Notes: generated by a model not told the origin, from the letters alone. A stretch of 64,000 bases of DNA from Cupriavidus laharis (GCF_914271435.1 NZ_CAJZAI010000007.1:186001-250000); one strand, 5' to 3'. Counted from the first letter of the stretch, positions 51,326 through 60,788 are shown. Program-made: numbers and translations.

Positions 51326-52560
51326 ACTTGCTTCTTGCATACCAGGGCAATCACGTTGTGATCGTGCTGGGAAAGCACGATCTGAGGAGATGGATCGCGC
51401 GATGCGTGGGCGATGGCGAGTGCGGTGGTCAGCCATGCACCGGCGCCAGCGCAATTCCCGACGGATGCGCCAACATCAATCCACAGCGCCGGCTGGTACT
51501 CAGGCAAGGACTTGACCTCGCGGACCAGTTCTTCGCTCGGCAGGTGGCACCAGATCGTCCTGACTCGCGCCGCTTCGGTCTGTCCCCATCGTGTGGCGAG
51601 ACTTACGGCCTTGGCCGCAGCATCGGGTATTTCAACGGCGGGCCGATGCAACGCCAGACCCGGCGATGAAAAAGGCGCACAGGAGCTCCCCGGGTGCCCC
51701 AACAGCAGGGCGACACCGACTTCGGCTTCGCCGTCCACCAGGCGCTGACTAATGGCACGGCGCAGCTGAATGGCGATGAGCAGTTGCGCATCACTGTTCG
51801 TCATCGTGTCGTGCCATGTGTCCACCTCGGAAAGCGGTAGATCGTCCGCGCTCGATGTCGTAGTGATCCGCAGCGCCGGCACCCTGGCCTGGAGACGCGT
51901 CTCCAAATCCTTGCATACGTCGTCCAAGTCCAGCATGGATTGAAGGCTCAAGTGAACTTGCAGGGAACAGCCCGCGGGCAATGCGTCCAAGCCCGGCGCC
52001 ATATCCTCGATCAATTCGGCGAGCAGCCATTCACTTATCACAAGATGACGCTGGTGCTCCCCCAACGCGTTGCCTGGATAGAACGGCTTGCCTGGTATCT
52101 CCAGCCAGCGGGCGCGAACATCGCTGTCCGGCTCTGCCCCACTTGGCCGGAGACCTAGTTGTGTGGCGCCACTGACGATGTCTGTGACATCGTTGGCGTC
52201 CTTATCACCGGCAAAGCGCCACGCATGCCCCAGCACGGCAAGCGGTACGCTGGCCTCGTCGTGACATTGGGATTCGATCTCGTCGCTGGCCAGGTTGTCG
52301 GCTCGCGCAGTATCGCACCGCATGTGGCCGTAGCCCAGCGAAAGGGCGAGGAAGAACGCCCAGAGCGCACAGGGATAAACGAGGCAACAGAGCCAGAACA
52401 AAGGCACGTTGGTCGGCCTGCCAGGCGGCCACATGACGATTGTGAGTGCAATGGCCGCGCCCAGGAAAACAGCGAGTAATGCTGACCAGAAGAGCACCGA
52501 CGGATGTGGCGGTGCCGGCACTGTCACCCGAGGAGGTACCCGGCAGAAATCAACTGGCAT
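51322..52560 (-). CDS. Unrecognised membrane-anchored protein between PAAR and TssM-like genes
   Basis: I do not recognise this 412-residue protein. Two hydrophobic helices lie at residues about 22-45 (VLFWSALLAVFLGAAIALTIVMW) and 52-75 (VPLFWLCCLVYPCALWAFFLALSL). The remaining ~330 residues look globular and soluble, ending in PALWIDVGASVGNCAGAGAWLTTALAIAHA, which faintly recalls a thiolase-type C-terminal motif but without catalytic residues I can name. The start abuts the PAAR stop and the stop overlaps the TssM-like start, so it is tightly co-translated with both and probably helps load or anchor the spike. Confidence 0.8.
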   Translation of the reverse strand: MPVDFCRVPPRVTVPAPPHPSVLFWSALLAVFLGAAIALTIVMWPPGRPTNVPLFWLCCLVYPCALWAFFLALSLGYGHMRCDTARADNLASDEIESQCHDEASVPLAVLGHAWRFAGDKDANDVTDIVSGATQLGLRPSGAEPDSDVRARWLEIPGKPFYPGNALGEHQRHLVISEWLLAELIEDMAPGLDALPAGCSLQVHLSLQSMLDLDDVCKDLETRLQARVPALRITTTSSADDLPLSEVDTWHDTMTNSDAQLLIAIQLRRAISQRLVDGEAEVGVALLLGHPGSSCAPFSSPGLALHRPAVEIPDAAAKAVSLATRWGQTEAARVRTIWCHLPSEELVREVKSLPEYQPALWIDVGASVGNCAGAGAWLTTALAIAHASRDPSPQIVLSQHDHNVIALVCKKQV

Positions 52561-52818
52561 CTATCGCACCGTCGCGTCGCTGGTGCGGGCAATTAGGACG
52601 CTTCCGCACTGGGTGACGTCGCCGTCCCGAACCAGCGGCACGCCAGCGTCCGTCATCCTAGAGCTTCCCGATACGATCGGGTTGTCGCCGTGAATCGGGC
52701 AAGAAACGAGATCACCGGCGCGGGCCGCACGCCGGCCATTCACCTTGATTCGGCCGGAGCCCGTCAGAATCTTCCCGCCGTGGGTCGTGACGTCACCTTC
52801 ATCTGCGAAGTTAGTCAT
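52561..52818 (-). CDS. PAAR-domain spike-tip protein
   Basis: PAAR proteins cap the VgrG spike of the T6SS and carry effectors. The 85-residue product from ATG 52818 has the pattern NFADEGDVTTHGGKILTGSGRIKVNGRRAARAGDLVSCPIHGDNPIVSGSSRM and DVTQCGSVL, with the His/Cys residues expected to bind zinc. In-frame starts at 52872 and 52881 would add 18-21 residues with AT-rich codons and no PAAR character. No toxin extension is present. It abuts the next gene. Confidence 0.88.
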   Translation of the reverse strand: MTNFADEGDVTTHGGKILTGSGRIKVNGRRAARAGDLVSCPIHGDNPIVSGSSRMTDAGVPLVRDGDVTQCGSVLIARTSDATVR

Positions 52819-53094
52819 ATGGCTAGAGACATCCCATTTAGCTTCATCTTTTTCGATCCAACACCGCGTCATGCGGGGCATAAAAATCACCGCTAAGCGG
52901 ATCGACTGTAATCTCCCCCCAAAAAAAATCCACCTCAAATTCGCATCGTAGCTCCACCCTCTTTTGCACCAAAATATGAAAAAACTTCACAGTCGCATTT
53001 TTTTGGGTCGATCGATCTCGCCATGAATGTTGAGGTTGCTCTCATCATCACAATCAACTCTCGCCACACTCAACGAAATCGCACAATATTGCCA

Positions 53095-53247
53095 TTAATC
53101 TTTTTTCCGCCTCGCTTCATAAATACGGAAAAAGTCCCGCATTTCTCTGGCCATCGTCCAGTCCCATATTCCGGCAAACGACGCCGCTTGAGCTGTTATT
53201 GGTACAAATAACATAAATCCAAAAGCAAATATAATAAATTTTCTCAC
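53095..53247 (-). CDS. Tiny ORF with predicted signal peptide, function unknown
   Basis: A possible 50-residue product from GTG 53247. It starts RKFIIFAFGFMLFVPITAQAAS, which looks like a complete signal peptide with an AQA cleavage site, followed by a short charged tail (FAGIWDWTMAREMRDFFRIYEARRKKD). No ribosome site is obvious and the composition is AT-rich like its neighbours. It may be a real secreted peptide, a remnant immunity gene, or chance. The flanking stretches 52819-53094 and 53248-53385 hold no other gene I can support. Confidence 0.35.
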   Translation of the reverse strand: MRKFIIFAFGFMLFVPITAQAASFAGIWDWTMAREMRDFFRIYEARRKKD

Positions 53248-53385
53248 GAAATAATTGTTTGTCGCCCATACGTATAACAACTTGACGACGCACGCATTAC
53301 CCTCGCGACCACCACCCACACTTTCTGCTGCAATCATGGATCGATGCTGATTCTCAGCTTACCTAGCAATAGGTTTCATGAAGCA

Positions 53386-53922
53386 TCACTCAAAACCCAT
53401 TGCCGCAAATCTTCTTTTTATAGATGCCGCATCCTTGAACGGATATCTCACCCTCACTCCGCTCTTGGTTCGACCATCCCAACCGGCGGGAAAACCCTTC
53501 ATCGCCTCATCACCCACTACGAACTGATGATTATCTTTTAGGTATTTGTAAATAAAAACCTTGTAATAATTACCCACATAATCAGCAGCCAGAGAATTTA
53601 TGGACCATCTCACCAACACCACAATACTACTATCCCTCCAGAAAAACACGGTTACAATCTCCGGGCTTACCCCATTAATCTCATATTTATCAATAGGCAA
53701 ATTTTCACCATCAAGACAGCGCCATGACGCAATCACATCAATTGGCGCCGAACTCAGCGGATCATCGAGGTAGGGGTGGGGATGCGTCGAAAATAGAACT
53801 GAACAACCACTCCTTATTACATCAGCGGATATTTCCTTTTGTCGTCCATCTTCAGCAAAGGATAGGCCCGACATAGTAAATGCCCTGAGCATCAAGATCA
53901 GATAAATTATTATCCTTTTCAC
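53386..53922 (-). CDS. Probable periplasmic immunity protein for the adjacent T6SS effector
   Basis: A 178-residue protein with no family I recognise. The N-terminus KRIIIYLILMLRAFTMSGLSFA is a signal peptide or anchor, so the protein faces the periplasm. The rest has paired cysteines (SGCSVLF and WRCLDGE) and a basic C-terminus. GTG 53922 is chosen because GGAGAAAGGG precedes it and it overlaps the effector stop by 4 bases. Position directly after a peptidoglycan-degrading effector, with coupled translation and periplasmic targeting, is the standard picture for a cognate immunity protein; the function is inferred. It is AT-rich. Confidence 0.7.
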   Translation of the reverse strand: MKRIIIYLILMLRAFTMSGLSFAEDGRQKEISADVIRSGCSVLFSTHPHPYLDDPLSSAPIDVIASWRCLDGENLPIDKYEINGVSPEIVTVFFWRDSSIVVLVRWSINSLAADYVGNYYKVFIYKYLKDNHQFVVGDEAMKGFPAGWDGRTKSGVRVRYPFKDAASIKRRFAAMGFE

Positions 53923-56453
53923 CACCCTTTCTCCGCAGTCAAGTTCGCGTCCCAATTCAATAGACAAGGTTGTCTCCCGTTATTCAATCGGTCAAAAGAT
54001 CGTTTCGCCGCAACTCTTCGTCGATCAAAATCCTTTAGTGCTGGGTTAATTACCCTCGTTACACCCTTGACATCATTAGCATCAGCATATCCATTAATCG
54101 ATCGCGAACTCCAAAACCACACCGATGAGTCTGTCGCAATATACGGTTCGTTTTGGACTCTACTCGGATCTATCACCACGTCATTGCCACTAGCTCGCTT
54201 ATATTCCTTGTACGTAGCGAGCCATGTCATGTGGAGCAAACCACGCCCCCGATAGTCTCGCCCGGGATAACCATCGTCACCAAACAATACCTCACCGAGT
54301 TCGCTGTCATTGTGGGTCAAATTATTCTTCGAATAATCTTCTATCTGTGACGGTGTCCACCGAGGATGCAATCGATGAAGGCCTGCCTTCAAAGCTGTGG
54401 GATATGTCCCCCACAGTCGGTCCCCACTTGTGTAATACAAGCTTTCGCGAAAGGCTGTAAACCCAGTGCACTCGACTTCGCATTGACCAAAAAAATGGGA
54501 TACACGATTACATGTATTTATTTCATATTTCTTAAAAATCTCATTTATTATCGGGGAAAATTTTTCCGCATTGTCATTGCTTATATTCGGAAATATTTCC
54601 TTAAGCACCTCGGGTGTAACAGAAAGATCGCTGCCGCAGTGCACGCATACCAAACCCTCCACTTTGAAATTCCCCACCAACCCAATCGGATGAATATGAA
54701 ACACATCCGATGCAGGCAGATTGGATACGCCCCGCTTCACCTCATCCCACCAGACCAGTTTCTCAATTCGCCTCTTCTCAGCCTCGTGCTGGGGTTTCAC
54801 CCCCGTCTGCCTTTCAATTTCCTGAATCAACTGCTGCCACTTGGCGGGCTTGGCCCATTCGGTCTCATGCTTGATGATGAGCCGGGACATGCGTAGCGCC
54901 CGCCACGGACTATTGGCGGCGTCACACAGTTCATCGGCAGCGCGGCTGCCATCCCCGGTTGAATAAATGGCGCGATAGACCTTGGCCATGAGGGGGCTCA
55001 GCTTGCCGAGCGCGCCCGGCTCCGGCACGTTCGCGCCCATTACGTAGTCCACGTATGCCTTGGTGGTAGCGAACATCGTGTGCGTGGGATCGTGTGCGTC
55101 TTCGAACGTATCGAAATCGATCCAGGATTGCGCGAACTCGCGGGTCACCCGACCGCCTGTGAAGTTCTGCTCGCGTACCCAGCCGCTGATGTCGTTGTGC
55201 AGCATGTTTGCACCGTCCACCTTCCACCAGTTCTGCTTGAGGCTGTCGTTCCCCGGCGTGGTTTCCGTGCGTGGATTGTTTGGACGCTTGCCCAGTTCGG
55301 CCAGAGTGGCCACCAGGGTGACATCCGTGCGGGGCGCATCCTGCCCCTCGTTGAATGCCTCGCGGTACAACTTCGTCCCCTTGGCAACCCGCAGGATCGT
55401 GGGTTCGCTGGGCAGGCCCAGTTCTTTCCAGTCTTGGGGCCTGGATGCGTGTTCGGCAATCCATGCACGCCCCTTCTGCAGGAACGGCTTGATGTCGTCC
55501 CCGCAGAACACCTCGATATGAACCATGCGGTTCGAGGTGCGCTGGTTGAGCGAATCGTAGCGCCCCAGGTGGCCGATCAGGTCGCCCGCCTTGACCTTGA
55601 CTGGCGTGGGCGGGATAACCACCTGGTCAAGGGAAGTGTCCGGCATGATTTCCTCGACCACCTTGCCGCCGTGCTCCTTGCCCAGGAACGCCCAGCCCCC
55701 GATGGGCGCGGCCGGCGCCACGAAGCCGCCCGCCTGGGGCGGGTATGGCTGCGCGCCGTGCGTATCCTTGATCTTCCCCCAGTCGCCCGTGCGTTCACTG
55801 ATGCTGAACTGCGTTCCGTGCGGCAGGATGCAAAGAGGTGTGCCGTGCGGATGGGTCGCGCGGATCCGTAGTCCTTGCTGATCAGCAGGTGCGGCCCGGC
55901 CATGGGGGCTTGCGGATGGCTTATCCCTGGCAAATTCAGAGACCTTGAATTCCGGGACCCAGTACGGGGGTCTTGGCAGTGTCTTTTCGCTCTCATACCC
56001 TTCGAAATCCTGCAGATGCATGTACAGGCTGAACAAGGTCAGCTTCGTGCCACGCGGAAACTCCATGGCATGGCGCACGAGAGCGAAGCCAGTGCTATAA
56101 GGGGCGGTGATGGCAGGCTGGCCGGCCTGCGCAGGCAATTCGCTCACCGGGTACGACCGATTCATGCGCCACGCCACGATTTCGCCATCGGCAATGCAGC
56201 GCACGCCGCCCTTGATGTCAAGAGACCGGCCGGCCCCGGCTTCGGTGATGTGGATACCGCCATGCCACATCCCCTTGCTGCTGACCGAATAGGAGCCCGA
56301 GGGCTCTTTCTTCAGCAGTTTGTGGAACTCATTCTCATCGGTAATCTCGACGGGATTCTTGCCCTCGCCTTCTGCCTTTTTACGGAAGGGAAAGGCAAAC
56401 CGCAACGGCCTCAGTGGTGGATTGGGCGGGTTGGTCGGGGTGTTTTTCGCCAT
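53919..56453 (-). CDS. T6SS peptidoglycan-hydrolase effector with GH19-like C-terminal domain
   Basis: An 844-residue effector. The first ~330 residues resemble an M23/lysostaphin-type beta fold (GMWHGGIHITEAGAGRSLDIKGGVRCIADGEIVAW, TLFSLYMHLQDF, AGDLIGHLGRYDSLNQRTSNRMVHIEVFCGDD), though the metal site looks incomplete. A middle region follows, with the linker motif VFHIHPIGLVGNF near residue 590. From about 640 a GH19 chitinase/lysozyme-like domain contains RVSHFFGQCEVECTGFTAFRESLYY (candidate catalytic Glu) and YRGRGLLHMTWLATYKEYKRASG. It lies directly after vgrG. The last ~250 codons are AT-richer than the rest, pointing to a swapped toxin tip. Confidence 0.82.
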   Translation of the reverse strand: MAKNTPTNPPNPPLRPLRFAFPFRKKAEGEGKNPVEITDENEFHKLLKKEPSGSYSVSSKGMWHGGIHITEAGAGRSLDIKGGVRCIADGEIVAWRMNRSYPVSELPAQAGQPAITAPYSTGFALVRHAMEFPRGTKLTLFSLYMHLQDFEGYESEKTLPRPPYWVPEFKVSEFARDKPSASPHGRAAPADQQGLRIRATHPHGTPLCILPHGTQFSISERTGDWGKIKDTHGAQPYPPQAGGFVAPAAPIGGWAFLGKEHGGKVVEEIMPDTSLDQVVIPPTPVKVKAGDLIGHLGRYDSLNQRTSNRMVHIEVFCGDDIKPFLQKGRAWIAEHASRPQDWKELGLPSEPTILRVAKGTKLYREAFNEGQDAPRTDVTLVATLAELGKRPNNPRTETTPGNDSLKQNWWKVDGANMLHNDISGWVREQNFTGGRVTREFAQSWIDFDTFEDAHDPTHTMFATTKAYVDYVMGANVPEPGALGKLSPLMAKVYRAIYSTGDGSRAADELCDAANSPWRALRMSRLIIKHETEWAKPAKWQQLIQEIERQTGVKPQHEAEKRRIEKLVWWDEVKRGVSNLPASDVFHIHPIGLVGNFKVEGLVCVHCGSDLSVTPEVLKEIFPNISNDNAEKFSPIINEIFKKYEINTCNRVSHFFGQCEVECTGFTAFRESLYYTSGDRLWGTYPTALKAGLHRLHPRWTPSQIEDYSKNNLTHNDSELGEVLFGDDGYPGRDYRGRGLLHMTWLATYKEYKRASGNDVVIDPSRVQNEPYIATDSSVWFWSSRSINGYADANDVKGVTRVINPALKDFDRRRVAAKRSFDRLNNGRQPCLLNWDANLTAEKGW

Positions 56454-56462
56454 GGGTTCGCC

Positions 56463-58782
56463 CTACTCAGAGAATCCGAAGTTCATATCGCCCTTGATGC
56501 CCTTGACGGGCGCATTCGTCCAGTTCGGGAACGTGAAGCCTCCTCCGGCCGGACCCTCGACATTGAGGTTGCCTTTGGCTGCAATCTCGCCGCTTGGGCT
56601 GGCGAGGACAATCTTGCCGTTCTCGATCGAGATGTATGCGCCGGAGCCATCGCCCAGCATGATGCCTTTGGCAGCCGTGATCAGGACCTTGCCCTCGGTG
56701 GAACTCAGCGTGGCGTCTTTCAATGCCATCAGTTCCAGCGCATCACCCTGGGCCTGGACCTGGACCTTGCCTTTCGCGGCAAAAATCCGGATGCCGAGTC
56801 TCGCGGCAAATAGGGAGATGGCCTCTCCCGCCGCGGCGGGAGAGGCGCTTGAGCACTCCGATATCGAGCCCATTGCCGGCGGTCATGAACATCTGTTGGC
56901 GAGCTGCCAACTGCAAGTTCTGACCGCTTGCAACGCCGACCCCATCGGGGGCATTGGCGAGGAGGACAGGCTTCTGCAGTCGTGATAACCGCTGCTCAAT
57001 CAGGTCGCGCTGCTGGTCGATCTCTGCCAGCCACGCCTTCGCGGCATTGGCGGATTCGTTCAGGTTGCGCAGCAGATCTACGGCTTGCCGTAGCGTCTCG
57101 TCGGCGTTCTGCATGTCGAGCTGTTGGCCGCCAGCGCCCGGCTGGTCATCCGCCGACAGATAGAGTCCTTTGCCGCCGCGTAGGGCGCCGTATCCCGACG
57201 TCCGCAGCTCAAACCCATCTCCACGCTTCTTCTTGCTGCCGTCAACCAGATAGCCCAAGTTGAGCTGAGTTCTGCCCCCATACTCCGTAGACAGCTTGAT
57301 GCTCTCTTGACCCTCCCAATCCTCCATCCGCAGCTTGTTATTGCTCTGTGTACGAATGACATTTCGCGACAGCCAACGGTCCTGGTTAGTGATCAGGTCG
57401 TCCTGCCAGCTGTTGTGCAGCGCGTGCGCGATATACGGCCGGTTCGGATTGCCATCATGAAAGGCGATCGCCACCTCGGTCCCATCGATCAGTGGAAAAT
57501 GAAAACCCGTCTGCAAGCCCCCAGCGAAAGGCTTGGCCAGGCGCAGCGGCACGCTTTCGCCACCCTTGGGCCGCGCGTCAAAGTCCAGGTCAAAGCGGAC
57601 GACATAGTGCCCGTCCTGCGTCAGGTAGGCATATTTATACTGGCCCGGCGAGGTAATCCGACCACTGAGCGTTCCGGCGATACGAGGCCATTTCGAATCA
57701 TCCATCGGCAGGCGGAAGCGCCGGTCCGAGGGAATCGCCTTGTATGTGTTGCGGTATGCCTGATCCCGTGCGCCGCTGTGGATAACTTCGGTGATGACCT
57801 GTCCGTTCGGCGCATCGGGTAGCGTGACATCCATGCGCAGGATGCGCGCCGGGTGCAGCTCCAGCACATTGCTCTCGCCCTCGTAGACGACCTGTCCGGC
57901 CAGCGCGGCTTCGTGGCGCAGTTGCGCCTCCCACTTGGCGCTGTCCTGGTCGAGGTGGTGCGTGCCATAGACGTAGGGCTGGCCGTAAGTCGTGCGGTCC
58001 TTGCGCGCGATGTTGGCCTCGGCCTTGAAGCGCTCGTAGGCGTTGTCAGGGTTGTAGTCGGCCGCAAGGACCGACTCCGGCACCGTTTTCGCACGAGTCT
58101 GAAGGGCGAACACCGCTTCAATGCCGGCCTCCAGCCCCGCCGTCTCCCGGTAGGGCACCCTCAGTTCCGGCTGATAGATGTAGTGGTCGATATCGTCGCC
58201 AAAGACAATCATCTCGCCAAATTTGCCGGGCACAGAATAGCTGTACAGTCCCTCCTGCTCCATCAGCAGCCGGATGTAGTCCCAGTCGGACATCTGGTAC
58301 TGGAGGCGGAACTTGTGCTCGGGATACTGCCGCCGCGTCTTGAACGCGAATTGGTGACCCCTGAGGTCATGGCTGCGCAGGATCGCCTCGATGATCTGCG
58401 GGGCGGTTTTCTGCTGGTAGATGCGGCTTCGCCGGGTCAGCCCGAGTAGCGCAACCTCCGGCTGCACCACGATTTCGTACGCGCAGAAGTCGCGCGTCTG
58501 CCGGGTTTTGGCAAAGCCGGTGATGCGTCCGGCGAAGCGCCGCGGCTCGCTGTCATCCGCGGGCTGGATGACGAAGGCCGCCGCCTTGGTGAGGTATTCC
58601 GCACGATCCAGTTCCAGCGGGTGGGTCAGCTGGATCGTCACCTCGTATGGTTCGCCGAGACGCTCCACGGCCCTGAACGACACCACCGAGAGCCCACTGG
58701 CACTCGGTGCGCCGGGAATGTCGAGAAAATACGCCTGTCTTCCCGTGACCAGCGCTGCTGGATCACCCCATCCCTCGGCCAT
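56463..58782 (-). pseudogene. vgrG: VgrG spike protein gene, frameshifted near the C-terminal DUF2345 region
   Basis: VgrG trimers form the T6SS spike. From ATG 58782 (AAGGAA ribosome site) the frame encodes the gp27/gp5-like body: LSVVSFRAVERLGEPYEVTIQLTHP, YQMSDWDYIRLLMEQEGLYSY, FPLIDGTEVAIAFHDGNPNRPYI and the DUF2345 start LQLAARQQMFMTAGNGLDIGV. Then a perfect 26-base palindrome (56821-56846) occurs and the frame fails; the normal continuation (GEAISLFAARLGIRIFAAKGKVQVQAQ) is in another frame down to 56463. Dropping a single base restores a 772-residue VgrG. Either the gene is truncated or the hairpin hides a sequencing error. Confidence 0.85.
56821..56846. repeat. Perfect 26-base palindrome at the vgrG frameshift
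   Basis: GCCTCTCCCGCCG is followed at once by its exact reverse complement. The arms contain CTCTCCCGC / GCGGGAGAG, identical to the hairpin arms at 24825-24844. The vgrG frame shift falls within it. Confidence 0.85.
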
Positions 58783-59132
58783 CGTCGATTCCTTTTGTCA
58801 GGCACGCCCCAGATGGGAGCACGCGGATATCAGGCAATCTTGGGCGCGAGGATCGCGGACCACTGCGCCCAACCTCAGCGCAAACTAAGGCAATCGACTT
58901 AGGGCGGATATAGAGTTAATCCGAACTTGGTTTGGGAATTTTCGTCCTTCCGATCAGCAGATGATGTATCGCAAAAGAGCCGGACGATTGACGACTGGTT
59001 GTCGTCGATATCGCCGATACCCCGCCTCGTGCGGCAAGGCGATTTGCAACAGCGACAGATCGACGCTGCCCGTCAGGTCGGAGCGCAACGGGGGTTAGGG
59101 GATGATGTAGGAGCCAACCGGTTCGCCGGCGT
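58783..59132. other. Gap between vgrG and mtgA, no gene seen
   Basis: This 350-base stretch is the right boundary of the T6SS island and holds the presumed vgrG promoter on the minus strand. It is slightly AT-richer than the core genes to its right. I see no direct repeats, tRNA or integrase remnant that would mark an insertion site. Confidence 0.5.
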
Positions 59133-59891
59133 TCAATCGGGCAACGTAGCCGCCCCCATCCGCCTGGCAATAATCCCTGCCTTCACCTTGAAGTTGACGT
59201 GCACATTCGCGCAGTACGCCTTCTTGTCAAAGCACTTCGGCGCCGGCAGCGCCGCCGCGAGGCGCGCAGCCTGGCCTACGCCGAGCTTGGCGGCACTGGT
59301 GCGGAAATAATGCTGGGCCGCGGCCTCGGCACCGAACACGCCCTCGCCCCATTCCACCGAGTTCAGGTAGATCTCGAAGATCCGCTGCTTGTCCAGCCAG
59401 AATTCGAGCATCCACGTGATGGCCAGTTCCTGGCCCTTGCGCAGGTAATGCTGCTCCGGTGAGAGAAAGAGGTTCTTGGCGAGCTGCTGCGTGATGGTCG
59501 AACCGCCGCGCACGACGCGGCCGCGCTTCTTGTTGCGTTCCCACGCGTCGAGCATGGCATCGATCTCGTAGCCGGGATGGTTGACGAAGTCAGCGTCCTC
59601 GCTCGCGATGACCGCTCGCTTGAGGTTGCGCGAGATCTGGTCGTACGGTACCCAGCGGCGGTCGATGCCGCAGTTCCAGACATTGAAGCCGCACAGGCGC
59701 CAGCGCTCGGCGCGCATGAATGACGTGGACGAAGGCGTCACGTACTGCCAGGCCGCGATCTGCAGGAAGAAGTAGGCCTGCATCGCGACGACGCCGGCCA
59801 GCACGCAACCGATCAGGTAGCCGACCCACCGCATCGGGGCGAATGCCGTGCCGGCGGCGCGCGTGGTGCGCTGTCGGGTGGCCACGGGCAC
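59133..59891 (-). CDS. mtgA: Monofunctional peptidoglycan glycosyltransferase MtgA
   Basis: MtgA polymerises lipid II into glycan strands. The 252-residue protein has one N-terminal membrane anchor ([20 protein letters not shown]) and a GT51 domain with the catalytic Glu in [17 protein letters not shown], then [19 protein letters not shown] and [35 protein letters not shown]. The start is a GTG at 59891 (or 59885). It lies 9 bases after aroE; the aroE-mtgA pair is common in beta- and gammaproteobacteria. Confidence 0.95.
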   Translation of the reverse strand: MPVATRQRTTRAAGTAFAPMRWVGYLIGCVLAGVVAMQAYFFLQIAAWQYVTPSSTSFMRAERWRLCGFNVWNCGIDRRWVPYDQISRNLKRAVIASEDADFVNHPGYEIDAMLDAWERNKKRGRVVRGGSTITQQLAKNLFLSPEQHYLRKGQELAITWMLEFWLDKQRIFEIYLNSVEWGEGVFGAEAAAQHYFRTSAAKLGVGQAARLAAALPAPKCFDKKAYCANVHVNFKVKAGIIARRMGAATLPD

Positions 59892-59900
59892 CGGCGGCGT

Positions 59901-60788
59901 TCAGCCCTTGTGCTCGGCCTGCAGCGCAGCGCGCAGGTCGGCCAGCACGGGCGCGGTGCGCGGACGCACGCCGCGCCAGATGTAGAACGCTTCGGCCGCC
60001 TGTTCGACCAGCATGCCGAGGCCGTCGGCCGTACGCGCGCCGCACTGCGCGGCATGACGCAAGAACACGGTCGGCTCGGCGCCGTACATCATGTCGTAAG
60101 CGAGCACGCCGTCGCCAAGCAGGAACGCCGGCACCGGCGGCAGTTCACCATGCAGGCTGCTCGAAGATGCGTTGATGACCACGTCGCAGGCCTCATCCTC
60201 GGACAGCTGCTCCAGCGCATCCAGGCCGCCGCCCCACAGCTCCACGCCGAAGGAATCAGCGGCTTCCACGAACTCTTCCAGCATGTCGCTCGCGCGCGAG
60301 GCCGTGCGGTTGGCCACCACGATGCGGGACGGCCGGCATTCGATCAGCGGCAGCATCGCGCCCATGGCCGCGCCGCCCGCGCCCAGCAGCAGCACGCGCT
60401 TGTCTTCCAGCAGCGTGTCGAGGTTGTCCTGGATGTCGCGCACCAGGCCAATGCCGTCGGTATTGTCGCCGTGGATCAGCCCGTCCTCGATCCACATCGT
60501 ATTGACGGCGCCGGCCGCTTCCGCGCGCGGCGTCAGGCGATCTGCCAGGTCGTAGGCCTGCAGCTTGAACGGCACGGTCACGTTGAAGCCATGGCCGCCT
60601 TCGGCCAGGAAGGCGCGCACGGTATCGGCGAACGCGTCGAGCGGCGCTTCCAGGCGGCCATACTCGATGGCCTCGCCGGTCTGCTGCGCGAACGCAGCAT
60701 GGATAAAGGGAGAGCGGCTGTGCGCAACCGGGTTGCCGACCACGACGTAGCGGTCAGCCGGCTGGGAAGAGGATTCAGTGGAGGTCAT
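59901..60788 (-). CDS. aroE: Shikimate dehydrogenase
   Basis: AroE reduces 3-dehydroshikimate with NADPH in aromatic amino acid synthesis. The 295-residue protein has the substrate site YVVVGNPVAHSRSPFIHAAFAQQTG, the catalytic Lys in FNVTVPFKLQAYDLADRLT and the nucleotide motif LLLGAGGAAMGAMLPLI. Its ATG shares one base with the stop of the tonB-like gene upstream, and mtgA follows, so tonB-aroE-mtgA probably form one operon. Confidence 0.96.
   Translation of the reverse strand: MTSTESSSQPADRYVVVGNPVAHSRSPFIHAAFAQQTGEAIEYGRLEAPLDAFADTVRAFLAEGGHGFNVTVPFKLQAYDLADRLTPRAEAAGAVNTMWIEDGLIHGDNTDGIGLVRDIQDNLDTLLEDKRVLLLGAGGAAMGAMLPLIECRPSRIVVANRTASRASDMLEEFVEAADSFGVELWGGGLDALEQLSEDEACDVVINASSSSLHGELPPVPAFLLGDGVLAYDMMYGAEPTVFLRHAAQCGARTADGLGMLVEQAAEAFYIWRGVRPRTAPVLADLRAALQAEHKG

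Noticed and set aside
53919..54780. Prophage lysis module (GH19 endolysin)
   Set aside because: The GH19-like domain is the tip of a long chimeric protein directly after vgrG, with an immunity-like gene behind it. No holin, spanin or phage structural gene is nearby.
47879..58782. A complete type VI secretion system
   Set aside because: Only VgrG, effector, immunity, PAAR and accessory genes are present; no sheath (TssB/C), Hcp, ClpV, TssK, TssF/G or TssL/J genes lie in the window.
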